64,000 nt of DNA. It comes from Paragonimus westermani (lineage: Eukaryota; Platyhelminthes; Trematoda; Plagiorchiida; Troglotrematidae). The notes beneath the pieces are model-generated. The model made no database searches, was not told the DNA's origin, and worked only from the letters and a program-made list of their open reading frames with translations. Below, piece by piece: positions 51,488 through 63,802 of this stretch. The DNA lies in contig QNGE01000897.1 in NCBI GenBank assembly GCA_008508345.1, positions 113,053 through 177,052 of the forward strand, given 5' to 3'. The first letter of the stretch is position 1. Each line of letters opens with the position of its first letter. The translations under genes and the position numbers were made by a program.

Positions 51488-51649
51488 TTGTGTGTCAATC
51501 TACGTGAAAGAAGTCGAAATCTTTCATCGCGTACTATCAGAATAGGTTATCTGCGCTCGCTCAGACTAACCGACATTTTTCTTAAGCCCATCAGTACAAC
51601 TGTATTTACCCTGTTAATTTCTAGATTGTTGCTGCGTTTAGTAACAGAA

Positions 51650-52001
51650 AGCAGCCTTCGCATTCAGATAGACTTTGCAGCCAGATTATTTCGAAAACAA
51701 GCACTAGACTCGAGTTTCGCTCTCATTACAGATCATCAGTAGTGCATATCCTTGCCACGACCGGGATTTGAACTCCGGCCATTCCAATCATGAGGCAACC
51801 GTGGTGACCACTGCGCCATTGACCTCACATTCGGCACGACCGAATTGTCAAATGTGAACGCTCAACCACTGTCGCTTGTGAGCAATGATCAGGTTGCCCG
51901 ATCGTCTCGAGAGGAGACACAGTAACTGTCCTGTTAACTCCAATCGATAACTCCGCGATTTGGACTTCCGAGACAAGTCGAGATCACTGAACTCATTAAA
52001 C
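51650..52001 (-). repeat. SINE family 1, near full-length copy on the minus strand
   Basis: Read on the minus strand it starts with GGTTTAATGAGTTCAGTG, runs through the same upstream module as the 61.7 kb copy, then the A box (TGGCGCAGTGG), a near-perfect B box (GAGTTCAAATCC) and the tail to the sequence around 51651. The upstream module and tRNA-like part are nearly the same as at 61.7 kb. Its two ends are flanked by an inverted repeat formed with the adjoining tail at 52002-52075. Confidence 0.8.
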
Positions 52002-52075
52002 CTGGAAAGTTTATCTGAATGCGAAGGCTGCGATCAAATTTGAGTGATGATCAACTAGAAAATAAACCAACTCCC
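52002..52075 (+). repeat. SINE family 1 tail, plus strand, abutting the minus-strand copy
   Basis: CTGGAAAGTTTATCTGAATG and the following CGAAGGCTGCGATCAAAT, ending in GAAAATAAACCAACTCCC, is the last 75 bases of the family in plus orientation. It directly joins the 5' end of the minus-strand copy. Confidence 0.75.
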
Positions 52076-55000
52076 CAACTACCCATCAGTTGGTGTATCT
52101 CGTTTTTCTAAAACCATCAAGAGATTGCAAATTTCTTCGCGAATATGCTTGATGTGTTCGTCGACCGGAAGCATTTTCGTTATTGCTGATTAGAAATGCA
52201 TATCAAGGTCCGTCCCATCGAGTGATCCGTTGCACTCCCTAGTCATGTTATCTGGATTTACGAATCAGTTTTCCCTTCATGCGTATACGTTGGCAAACCA
52301 AGAAACAAGACATACTGACAGTTCGACGACCACTGATTTTTCAAAGCTTCAAGTTAATTTAAAGTGACAAGAAGATGAAGTAAAAAATCATGTGTCTGCA
52401 CAAGTACAATGTAACCGTCTGAAATAGAGCAACCGATGCTCACAATTTTGTTTGTAACCGTTAGTCGTGAATGATGGTCTGTAGTCAGCAGATTTTATGA
52501 TACGCTTTCCAATCAGAAAATGAACAGTAATTTCACACGCGTTATTAAAGTCCATGTTATAGTTGCTTACCACAATTTCTGTGTCTAGTGGAAGTGAAAA
52601 CTGTGTTTTCACTATTGTGGAAAACGATTGTAGTAAGTTATTTTACATCATTAACTGATCCCAGCATCGAATGCTACTGATTGAAAGCGTGGAATTTTAC
52701 GCACAATACATGAAACAACTGCAAGATCACACCATAAGTAAAGAGTAGTTTCGTGGCAGTAAAGCACGAGGTACTTGTTTTCAGTACTTAGCCGACTGAC
52801 ATCACCATACTGCAACTAACACTTATTCTTGTGGATAAGAATAAATAAAACACAAGACTAACACCTACGAAAGCCTAGGAACATCCGTATGACCATAACT
52901 CATTAAGGTTTCCAATGGGACAGATAGACATTACATTACGTTGAGGGCAGCAAGGTAAACATATAATATAAGGACGTGTCATGAAGAAAACCGTATGCGA
53001 CAGCCCAAGTTGGTGTGACATGGTGTGGATTAGCAAGCAGTTTGGTTTCAGATAGGCAATCAGTCAAAGTGGATTGACTCCACTTCCAGTTCAGTAATTG
53101 CAAGGCTGAATGAAGTTGAGAATGGTCAGATGCCTTTCATTCTTATAAACGGACGTTCATCTACAACAGGTTGGTGAGTAACTTCTGAGGTGAGAAGTTG
53201 TCACCAGTGGACTTTTGAGAGCCCATTTCTATAGGTGCATAACAATAGAGGTGAGGGACTATCGCGTGTATCTGAGCACATAATCCACAGAATGTAAACA
53301 ACTACTGAAATGAGTCCAACGGATCACATTTTCACGATGGATCATGCGAAATCTTTTTGAAATGCTGTCTATGATTAATTTCCGAAGAGTAAAAACGTTT
53401 CTTGTCCCCAGTCATGAATAAGGTCAGCACCACTGAATGTGGATAGCGCTCGATGCCGCTGTTAGTTGATTACCTGAAACAGTATAGCAATGCACAACTG
53501 TGGATAGAAGAAGCCTCCGAATAGTAATCTTCAGAAGTAGATTTATATTTAGCTTCAAACGTTCCTGTAATTTTTCTCAAACTGTTTCCATAAGTGCAAA
53601 CATCAATATTTCATCGGTGAAGTTATTATGTGTAGTACACAGTTTGGATACAAAAAAATTGCTCGACTAATGTGTACAAAAATCATGTCACTTAAAACTC
53701 GGCACTGATTCTCACCATTTTTTGCCTAAAGTATTTGTGGAAGTCATGGTATACTTGTAATTTTGACAAATGTCATTCTGCCGTAAAAATCAGCCATCTA
53801 AATACTCTAAACTGACTGATCTCTCAAACGAGGAAATCCCTGAAGTTAGTAATCGGATATGAGCGGACCACTAAAGGTGAATGGTTATTCTCGAACCTAG
53901 CTACCTGAACGCAAATTATCCGTTTTCAGATTTCATCCAGACTCTCAATTTATAAAACAAGTTCTTGGATGGCAGAAGATGAAAGATTTGAACTTCGAAG
54001 AAATTCTAAGCCCGAACTAGATAAGGTCAAACTTTTACATAGGAACTTAACGGCAAACGTTTCACTCTGACCAAAAAATCGTGATTCCTGGTAACAGCAG
54101 TCCGGTCCCCGGCATAGGTCCACCACAATCTGCCAGCTTATGAACGTGCAGCTTGATAGAGACGAAAACATTTGTGGAAAATTTAAAAATTTCGTCCATT
54201 AAAGTGATAGGCAAGCACCAGCCATGCCTAATCCATTGAAAACTTATAAGGGCATTACAATGAGTATCCTGATTTGAATAATAGAATTGCAATAAAGAGA
54301 GATGTCGTGTATTATTCGGCGATATTAAAAAAACACATGTGATGTAGTAGTTGGTTTGTTAATTCAATAACCGCCACAATGTGAATGCATGTTGAACTAA
54401 CGTAACGGTCACTGGTGAACTTATTAATTTCTATACTGCTCCCAGTGTACCACTCGTAAATTAACGTAGATTATACGCTTTGATGAGCGTTTGCTTTACC
54501 GGGGAAGTTTATGGCTTAAGTTCGTACCACGTTAGGACGCATCCACGTTGTGCTTAAGCGTTGAGCCCAATATGCAATGGTTTATCTGTGTCATTTGGCC
54601 TGACCAAATCACAACGCGTGAACATTTGGTCACAATCGACCATAAACAACGTTCAGGTCATCAGATTATACCCAGTAAACATCCTGTCAACTCCGGTGGG
54701 TAGCTCAGCTAGACTAATGTATTCGGCCTAATATTCTTTGTTTGGCAATACATTAGATTATCTCTGTGCGGTCGACATTCTCATCTGTCACAGCTGCATT
54801 TCAGAGATAAACATAATCACTGTCTTTATAGTTACTCGTAAATAAACCTCTTGTTTTGCTTATCTTTCGGTCGCATTAGTGATATCACTCTGAGCTGACT
54901 GATAGCACTAATCCGTTCCACGATTCTGCACCTGCGATCAAGCTAACTGTTTTTAAAAATCGAGTTGTATTTCAATCCCATAAAATACATTGGTTGATAA

Positions 55001-58000
55001 TTTCAGATCCCTTCGTTTCCAAACGGATGTGCTCATGAGCAATGGCCGAATAAATTTGCATTACTTAATCGATAGTGAACAGACTTACTGATTCACAGGC
55101 TGTTTAATCTTACTGCTTACAGCGTGCTTAATGCAACAGTTTCGTTTGAAAAATCTAATATGAATACACACGTAATCAGAGGCTGGCTAACGAATTTTGA
55201 ATTAATACAAATGTGTTCAGGAAAAATGTGCGAAATATACCTTTACTTTTTACTCTGTCACGAATCAGTCTAAAGTTCATGGAAACTGTCACAAAACAGA
55301 GTTTTCTGAAGTAGTCACTAGTTTGTGTTTACAAGTACTACGATTTTGGAGTGTATTGCTAACAAAACGAAAAATATGCGAGGGTTTGCCGTTTCTTACA
55401 TATGAGCATCGGTATGGACAAAAATATCCTGTTGAATTACGCGAAAGATTGTGTTACAAAGGTCGTCAACCAAACAGCGCCGGACACTAACATACAGGGG
55501 TTATGTCTGACATCAGTCACATCCACGGGGGATTGTTTAACTTTCGAAGCCACTACATACAATCCGAGCTTCTTTGATTGGGCATTTGCTTGAAGTGCAC
55601 GGAAACAGACTGTCCAGCACCCGCTTGATTGTCAGTGAACTTTTAGAATGTCAACTGGTAAGTGATAACCGAAACTTCTGTCTGGTTGTGATGCTCAAGA
55701 GCTTGGTTTCCCACTCAGACAGCTGTTGCTTGAACACATGCCGCAGCATTGATAACCATCATAAATATACCTAGCAAATCAAACCTCTACAACACTTCAA
55801 GCGAAAGGCACTAGACAAAGGTTGGTCTAGCCACCTCATTTTTACAACCGGTTGACAGATGAGTTTGTTTAATCCCGTGAATCGCAGAAGGGACTTCACA
55901 AAGAAGAGATTTATTGTTCAGATAAAACCACGATCTCAGAGGTTGCTCAACAGAAGTGCTGTTATTTGCAGGTACACCACATTCGGCTATTGCGCTTTGT
56001 TTGCTCACAGGCTAAAACGGATTTCCAGGTTATGGTTGGTTAGCAAACAAACAGGTGTCCACCAAGGCACCTGAAAGGGTTTAGAGAAGGTTTCACAAAC
56101 AGAGTCCAGATGACACCCGATGAAATAAAGGGGGGGCAACTGTTTCGACCTTGTTGGCTCACATCGGCGCCGCGCACATCGAGTCAAAATGGCCTTGCCT
56201 CTACTGCTGAGACCGACTATTTACACCACCTCAAATTGTATGAGGTGCAATTGACTGGCTCTGTATCAGGAAATTTTTTCAATCTGATAAGCTGCTGTGA
56301 TAAACGTTGAACACCGGTTCATAGTTATTTTGTTCGCCTTTGTTTGACAATTTAGGCTTGGAGGTGCGAATATTCATTAATATGACCGTTTCAGAACGAG
56401 GTCGCCACAGAGCTGTGATTGTATTATGCTTATCGTGGCAAACATCTCGGTCCTATTTTATACCGAACGTTAAATGCTATTCATTTTCTCTCCGAAATAT
56501 CGAGGATCTTAGGGAGGGGAGTGTTTGAGTTCTTGTCTAAAGGTATGTAACTGTGTGTATTTTGAGCTGACTACGAGTTCTAGTTAGAAGGCAGCAACAA
56601 AAAACACATTTACTCATTCAGCGGTGGATCATGGATGCTTCACACTTTCCTGGCGACTTGTTAATTTTGATGTTTTTTGTGTAATACATTTTACAAACCG
56701 AATCCATTTAGATGCATCAAAAATATATATTCTCGTCTGATCGACAATGTGAAATTCACGGCCAACCCTCATGATTACCCAACCCTCTTATCAAACAGAA
56801 ACGAAAAACAGAACTCGTATTCTGTTTCTGACCTAAGTGTTCAGTAATGCTGAGTAGTTACGAGGTAAGTGTGTAAGTGTGCGCGGGATCTAAAACCAGA
56901 TACCATATTTCAAGTTTTCTTACTAAACAGCAAGCTAACCGTTGGTAATAGGAAGTAAGGAGTTTGCAGAGATAAATGTTGACCAAATAGCTGAGATCAC
57001 GAAAATCATTACCTGTACACCACTGAAACAATTATTCCAGATTATGCAATCAGGTAGAAATGTGAAAGCCCACATTTCGATAAATGACCAGTGTGTACTG
57101 TCCTATACAAGCCTCACGCTCTCAATCCTCATCCTTACTCTTAAGCCTCACGTCTACCAACCCAAGTATTGTGCTTCAGGTTTAGAACGTGCGCCCAAAT
57201 TGCATGTCTATAGCAATATTTCCAAATAAGCCACCTTCATCCTACTGTCTGCTTCACAGATCTTACAATTCCCATAACATGACCCACAGGATGTGTATCG
57301 TTCCCGAAACAAGTAAGCACACCGTCGTTAAATGGTACTGGCGAGTATTTCTGGGGGGGATATTTCAAGAAATACTTTTACTAGTTTATAGTCATAATGT
57401 GTAACAATACGATCAAAAACAGTTAGACCATCTGGACGCAGTGCGTTATCGGCATGACAGAAAAGTCCGCCAGGATCACCGGTAAGGTAATTCATGCGGG
57501 ATTTATTCTGCTTTGTATACGTATATAACGAAAGAGGCCTCAAAGTTATACAGCTGATCTAGTGTAGCTCCTACTGACGAATGTTGAAACAATGCAAATA
57601 TTTCCAACTTTTGCCCACGTTCACCGGGTTTCATTCATGGGTTGATAAATTTAACACACGAGGTGAAATAGGAAATCCCCATAGTTTAGTGTCCATTTCC
57701 AACCTTTATCAATTCCAGCATACCAAACATTGTGTCTTGCTCTATCCTTACTGAATGCTTATCTAAATCTACTACAACGATTTTATTTCTGATCTCTTTA
57801 GGGTGTCCTAGAATGTCAACTTCGACTCGTTGAAAACGAGTATATGACATTATATGTAACCTGACTGAAGAGAATGCCCAACCAACAGTTTGAAATCTTC
57901 AACATTTTCCTGTATCATATTGTTTGTTAGGATGTCGGACGTGTGCACGGTCCAAAGTCATGATTGGCCGTTTGTGGGTTCCTTTCTTTTCTACTCTAAG

Positions 58001-58174
58001 TTCCTAAAGGAATTTTCAACCGTAAATTCATCATTTACCCTCTAGATGATCCAAGTCTTATCTGAGCACATTATAACAAAACACGGTGGTAACAATAACT
58101 CTATCAATCAGAGAGGTTACTCCACATCAACTACTACTGCCTAGTAAAGTGTGTGTGTGTGTATTGTACGGTTT
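52076..58174. other. Long intergenic stretch, no recognisable gene
   Basis: Open frames are at most 95 codons (56942-57229, plus). GTAAGT donors occur at 55653 and 56866 but without a convincing exon before them. A ten-base-pair inverted repeat (CTAATGTATT with AATACATTAG) lies at about 54714-54760. A short (GT)n run, about 15 bases, lies at 58149-58163 directly before the LINE. Confidence 0.35.
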
Positions 58175-59072
58175 GGATTGGAAATCAACACAGATAAGAC
58201 GTTTTCGTTCTTCCAGCCTTCTCCCGGTGGATGTGCTAGTCGTGTAACGCCACCTCAAATTCGCATCGCTGGAGACACTGTGAATAGCTACGGGGATTTT
58301 TGCTACTTGGGTAGCAACTTGTCGACAGGTTTGTCCTCGGACCGCGAGGTGAGAGCGCGCGTCGCGAAGGCTAGTGCTGCTTTCGGACGTCTTGAAAGGC
58401 GTATCTGGAAGAATCGTAGTCTGAAGGTGGCTAGGAAGCTGTGTTTACCTTTCAATGGTGCTGTCTATACTGCTGTACGGCAGTGAGACGTGGACATTGT
58501 ATCAGTGGAACGTGAGTTATCTGGGCCGCTTTCATGTGCAGTGTCTGAGGCGCATGTTGGGTATTCGGTGGTCGGACATGATTCCGAACACTGAGGTACT
58601 GCGGCGAGCGGACATGGACGGGATGGAAGCCATGTTGATACTGAACCAGCTCCGTTGGCTCGGTCACGTTCGTCGGATGGGCGATGACCGTATCCCAAAG
58701 CAGTTACTGTACGGACAAGTGAAGTCAAGTAAGCGAAATCCCGGTGGCCAGAAACGGAGGTACCAGGATGTTGTGCAGGTAAGTCTTCCACGTTGCAACA
58801 TTGATTTTAAATGTTGGGAAGATTTGGCGTTGAACCGGACGGCCTGGATAAGTACGGTTCGGGCGGGCGTCCGAGCGTTCAACGAGCAACTATTGCGTGG
58901 TCGCGAGCGGAAGCGTGCGGTACGCAAAGGAACCATCGGTGCCATAGGTCGCGGTGACGTGACTATATGGCGTTGTGATGTGTGCGGCCGCGAATGCGCT
59001 GGCCGTTTGGGGCTGGTAGGTCACCAACGTACTCATAGTACCCCGTCGGCGAAGAGGCGGCGAGTACGCTAG
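58175..59072 (+). mobile_element. 5'-truncated LINE, C-terminus with C2H2 zinc finger (LINE E)
   Basis: The plus strand reads GLEINTDKTFSFFQPSPGG, GDFCYLGSNLS and AKASAAFGRLERRIWKN, then after one frameshift VVLSILLYGSETWTLYQ-type sequence from 58455, LRRMLGIRWSDMIPNTEVL, QLRWLGHVRRMGDDRIPKQL and GGQKRRYQD. These are the thumb and C-terminal blocks of a LINE reverse transcriptase. The last part (58974-59036) is a classical C2H2 finger, CDVCGRECAGRLGLVGHQRTH in outline: C-X2-C-X12-H-X3-H. The 205-codon second frame is intact to its stop. The palm, endonuclease and 5' end are missing. GC content and preservation are visibly higher than in the surroundings, so the insertion is probably recent. 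It is a different LINE type from A-D. Confidence 0.88.
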
Positions 59073-60883
59073 GCTCAGGTAGGTCAAATCGGTATACCTA
59101 TTCTACTTCTGTTAATGACTGCATCGGCCAACATCGTGGTCATTGACAATTAATCCGCTCTTCTTTTCAGAAACCTGAGTGTCTGTGGTCTTCTACCCAT
59201 TCTTTTCTCCGGCTTTGTTGATGTAATGTATGATGAATGGTCTGCCTGGCTTTTCATAGTCCAATGAGAACTTTGCTTTTCATCCTTATCTTCTCTGGGA
59301 TGCACTAACCTGCACCCCTATACTGCAACGCTTCTTGTATTACACTTCAAAAATCTTTCTTCTCAGTGTAGATCTCGTCATTGCAGCCTCTCTGTTTAGT
59401 TTCCGAGAGATAAGAGTTTCCTTTCCTTATTAGCCAATCAAGTGGCTAACCAGCATTGGCCGGCTGGACAGAAAGACCCCACTGGCACACCTCCTGGTCT
59501 TATTCCCTCGAGTTTACACTGTATATGTGGTGTGTTGGTGGAAGTGCAATTGGTGCAGCGCAAGCCAATTGCAGTGATGGCTAAGCGCAGGCGTCCTTTG
59601 GCTTCGGTCACTGTGACAGCCCAATCCGAATCGGATGCTGCCAACCCTGTGTACGGTTTATATGTACTGCTACTCCGATAAGTTTGTTCTGTCTCCTGTG
59701 TCGCAGACAATATAAAAATTTAAAAACTGAGCATAGCTTGACAAAACAAAAACATTACATTACTAAAAGAAGTTGTAAAACTAAAGATTAAGAGCAATGT
59801 GGCCAAAAGTGTGGGTGTAAGTTTTAATTGAGAAAGTAAACACTCCAGTCAGAAATCGTTCAAATTATTCTTGGACAATGAAGGTTTACAATATATCAAA
59901 CTGTTGTATTTTTACCAAACCTCTGTCAGTATTGTATATATTATGTGTACTCTCTTTTGTGGGATTTTCCGTACCTTACAAAACGCAGGCTGAAGATGGA
60001 TTCTGGATTTTAAAATGAGCCACTTAATACAAAATGAGTGGCGGCTGGCTCAGTTGGGATGGATTCTACTGCAGACTCGAGTGTTGTGCTTCTTATAGCC
60101 TACAAATAGTCCGCTTCTTTGCGCCTACCAGAAGTTGAGACATTTTTCACCAGTGTATGTGGTGAGCCCATCAATTACTGCCACAATGGACAAAACTGAA
60201 ATGTCACATTCAACTATTGTTATACACACCTATGGGCAATGCTCAGGTCACCCGATAGATTGCGAGAAAACGAACTATTTGCCCTTCTGATTCCAGTCGT
60301 AAATGTACGCTACAAAACAAAGGCGGGTAAACTTTGTTTGCACAGTGCGGACGTTACGGTGTTCTTCAAAAGCCCGCGTGTACGGGTGGTCACGTGCACG
60401 CTGCTGTTAGAGTATTTGTTTAAACAGCATCGGAACCTGAACTGTAGCCGGAAGTAATCGTATACCTGCAGGTTCTTTCGGTTAACGAGGGAAGAATACG
60501 TCGTAGCGAAAAAGGTTAGCCAGCTACCTGTCTAATAGTGGCTGTAAAATGATGTTAGGGCAAAAAATCTCTAATGTACAGCAGTTCTTGAGTGAATGGT
60601 GGCTATCGCAAAATCTTCTCAAACCATGCTAACGCTTAATTCAACTCGAGTGTGCCAGTGGGTAGGTAAGTTCTTACGCAACGGTTTATGGCAGTAACTC
60701 TCAACCAGACTTTCGATTCATTGACGTGCACATAATCCTCAGGTCCTGTTCATTGAACCGAAGTTCTTGTGAACACCATCTTTGACGTAATGATTCAAGT
60801 ACCAGTGGCAGCAACCAGTGTAAGTAGGCACTCAGAGTTGACGAAAAAATGTAAACCTTCAGCAGATTTGGTTCGTATTTAAC
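59073..60883. other. Stretch after LINE E, no recognisable gene
   Basis: The first part may be the 3' untranslated end of LINE E; no poly(A) or short tandem repeat marks its end. A GC-richer piece (59442-59710) is open on both strands for 79-90 codons without recognisable domains. Near 60050 GGCTGGCTCAGTTGGGATGG resembles a tRNA A box, but no B box follows. Confidence 0.35.
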
Positions 60884-60967
60884 CTGTGATGTAGAACTCA
60901 TCAGGTCAGATTGGCTTACGTGGAAAACGAAAAAACCTACCAGGAGTAACGTGACCAAACGAATCAT
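60884..60967 (-). CDS. Possible first exon with signal peptide
   Basis: The ATG at 60967 (minus strand, context AATAAAAATGA) opens with MIRLVTLLLVGFFVFHVSQS: a basic residue, a long hydrophobic core and a small-residue end, the form of a secretory signal peptide. Two possible donors follow: GTAAGC after codon 16 and GTTAAA after codon 28; I used the second for the end. If unspliced, the frame is 88 codons and would end at 60701. The mature part is not recognisable, and hydrophobic starts also arise by chance in AT-rich DNA. Confidence 0.25.
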
Positions 60968-61681
60968 TTTTATTGTAGAAAACTCAAAACAACCCAAGCG
61001 TCCGGCTACAGCCCATTGTATTCATTTTGGAATAGGCTGACTTCCTGCCGCTTCGCAGTGGGTGATCAGGCTGACTATCCACCTGTGTATTTCTGCCAAA
61101 TGTCTCTCTCACATACAACGGCAGATCTGCTTGCGTCGCGTTTTAGAGTGAACACAACTACGTAGAGGCATTGTGATTGTTTCGTCAAATGTGTTGTAGT
61201 TAGCCAACATGAGACATAGGAGGGCACATGTTTTTGCATATAAAGTAAGTGGGTTCAAAACCACCTGTTCAACCCGAAAGCAAATGATTTGGCTTGTTAC
61301 AAGGAATCAGAGAAGCAAAAGCACCTGTGCTTTTTTAATTTTTAACATTCAGAAGAGGGTTACCATTTGGTAGAAGTTGAAAATGCTGACATGAACCTAA
61401 TTACGCGTTGGAAGGTTTGAAAAGGGCGACTGGCAGAGAGCATGGTAGTTTCGGTTAAATGGGTTGAAAAAGTTGGTGCCTTATGTTAGAGAGCCGGAAA
61501 ACGTTTTATGAAAGTTAAAGTACGAATTGCTAACCAAAATTAAGCTCAATTCACTCCCTTAGTAATATCCCGAACACACTCAAATGAGCGACAAATAACA
61601 AATGACTAGAGGTTGTTGTGTATATTCGAATGTAAACGTGCTTCACTAGGACGATACTGATGATCAAACTATCGCCTTGTC
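60968..61681. other. Intergenic stretch, no recognisable gene
   Basis: Nothing recognisable. If the signal-peptide exon is real, its promoter would lie here on the minus strand; no TATA box is obvious in the first 100 bases. Confidence 0.35.
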
Positions 61682-62074
61682 GGTTTAATGAGATCAGTGA
61701 TCTCGACATGTCTCGGAAGTCCTAATCGCGGGGCTATCGATTGGAGTTAACAGGACAGTTACTGTGTCTCCTCTCCAGACGATCGGGCAACCTGATCATT
61801 GCTCACAAGCGACAGTGGTTGAGCGTTCACATTTGATAATTCGGTCGTGCCGAATGTGAGGTCAATGGCGCAGTGGTTAACACGGTTGCCTCATGTTTGG
61901 AATGTCCGGAGTTCAAATCCCGGCCGTGGCAAGGATATGCACTACTGATGAGCTCTAATGAGAGCGAAACTCGAGTCTAGTGCTTCTTTTCGAAAGAGGC
62001 TGGCTGGAAAGTCTATCTGAATGCGAACGCTGCGATCAAATGTGAGTGATGGTCAACTTGAAAATAAACCAAAT
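61682..62074 (+). repeat. SINE family 1, best preserved copy
   Basis: The unit runs from GGTTTAATGAG to GAAAATAAACCAAATCCC. It has a 5' module of about 180 bases (61682-61860), a tRNA-like part with A box TGGCGCAGTGG (61866-61876) and B box GTTCAAATCC (61911-61920), and a tail (about 61936-62074) with GATATGCACTACTGATGAGC, GAAACTCGAGTCTAGTGC and GAATGCGAACGCTGCGATC. The A and B boxes form an internal RNA polymerase III promoter, the hallmark of tRNA-derived SINEs. The B box differs at one position from GGTTCGAATCC (A for G). Confidence 0.85.
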
Positions 62075-62739
62075 CCCGGATTACTCAGCCGTTATCTCAA
62101 GATGGTTTAGTTTCCCAAATTTATATGTCAGCCCCTGGACCAAACAGCTGATGACCTGGTCATGAATAGCTCTGGTAAGATGTTTTAGACAGAATAGGAA
62201 AGAATGGCGAACATGTTTTGTTCATAACCTCCTGGCTGCTTTGACCTTGTGAATTCAGCGAGTAACCTAGAAGGTGGTGGTAAACGTGGCTACTCTAAAG
62301 GGTTTTCTGGGTGGCAGACGGACCTATAAACAGAAGATAGGTAACCTTGGATCCTGACAGTAGACAGAGAACTATCTCGGCTTGAGCAGCCTGTCTGCAT
62401 GGACCAGTGAACGGATTCTTGTGACGCACGTTGACGTTGCTTGTTGCGCTCAATCCATACTACTAATACGTTTTACCAGGTAGTGACAAAAATAGGCAAA
62501 CATTTACGTCACAGGAGAATCAACCAGTCAATCGAGGCTTCAAAAGCGTAAGTTTCCAGCCTATCAAGTGGATAGCCCATTTGACGAATTAAGTTTACCA
62601 ACTAGCGAGGGACGTTTTGGGGATCAAGTAGTGACTTGGATTTTGCTACTCCGTGCTTCGTTTTAGAGATCACTGCTCTCCTCACTACCAATCAGCATCT
62701 TGATATATCCCGTAAGAACACAACAATAATAACTTGCAG
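62075..62739. other. Intergenic stretch, no recognisable gene
   Basis: No conserved peptide or repeat recognised. It ends at the acceptor of the next candidate exon. Confidence 0.35.
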
Positions 62740-62845
62740 CTTCACTTTGTCGCTACATGCCTCGAATCGACTAATGAAGCAATGATTCAGTCAGCTTATT
62801 CTGACAAGGATACGTGGAAAATCCTGTTCAATGTCCCCGTAAACA
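62740..62845 (+). CDS. Possible internal exon, product unknown
   Basis: The segment is bounded by an acceptor (TAATAACTTGCAG) and a consensus donor (GTAAGTTTAAG). Only one frame is open, giving LHFVATCLESTNEAMIQS and then AYSDKDTWKILFNVPVN. It would enter in phase 0 and leave in phase 1. I do not recognise the peptide. It lies 1 kb before the cysteine-rich candidate exon at 63803 and could belong to the same gene, but that exon as drawn would need a phase-2 donor, so at least one exon would be missing between them. Confidence 0.3.
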
Positions 62846-63802
62846 GTAAGTTTAAGTATGATGTGTATGCCTTTAAACAAAATATAGGTCATTTTGACAA
62901 AAGGGTTGGAAAAACATGTATAAAGTAAATTATGCATGCTAACGGTTAATTACAAACACTGCACATACCACACACGCCACTAGTGGGCAATTCACGTGAC
63001 GCACTTATCAAGCCATCTCATGTTAATAGCAAAACACATCTGCTAGCTACCTACACGGAAATTAACAACTGTGTCTACTTGAAAACCTTTACAAACTGAA
63101 GGTAGTGCCTTCCACAACAAATTCTGACCCAGTTTTTTCAGCCACAGCCTTATGTGCTGTGTGGCCAAATGCTCAGTTATTCGAGACTTTTTTATGTCTG
63201 CTCTCCTGGGAGAAACTCTTCGTACTTGCTGAGGGATTCTCATTGCTCACATCACGAAACTTTGTCAGATAAAAAACGCGCAAGTCGGGCAAAGAACTAT
63301 CCTTTAACAAAATCAGTAGTCAGAAACGATATGTCTCCCTTCCATTACCTACAATCAAATACTGTTCGGTAACAAAAGCTACAGTGAAATCTGGAAGCTA
63401 TCGAAGCGGTTTAGTTGTGTCCACCGCCCGATATGGGAGCGTTTCTGCGGTAAAGAAGGGTTGAGTCGTGATTTTAGAGTTTCCTTAACCCTTTTTTATC
63501 CTCTCTGTGTGAATCACGTCCTCCACCCGGAAACGTTTTTTATATTCAACGCGCTGCTTCACGTTAAAAGTGACAAAACTCAAAGCAAGTAAGAGTGGAG
63601 GGCTTGGTGTCTTGCCACCAGTTATCCCGTGTGAGTGTGCTGGAATTCCGGCTATTCTCTGTGCAGACATACTAACGGAATGGAACGCAGAGAGGAAGAC
63701 TGGTAATTGTTAGAGAACTGCTGGCATCCTGCTATTACCAAAGAAATGCACATCCAAACTTCGGCCAACTGCGTGAACTTCGGTGGCTTTAAAAGGTTTT
63801 AG
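62846..63802. other. Stretch between two candidate exons
   Basis: Would be intron if the flanking exons are real. Short open frames on both strands (for example 63154-63372 plus) are not recognisable. Confidence 0.3.

Noticed and set aside
60651..60680. GTAAGTTC donor at 60666 defining an exon
   Set aside because: All three frames between the nearest CAG and this donor contain stops.
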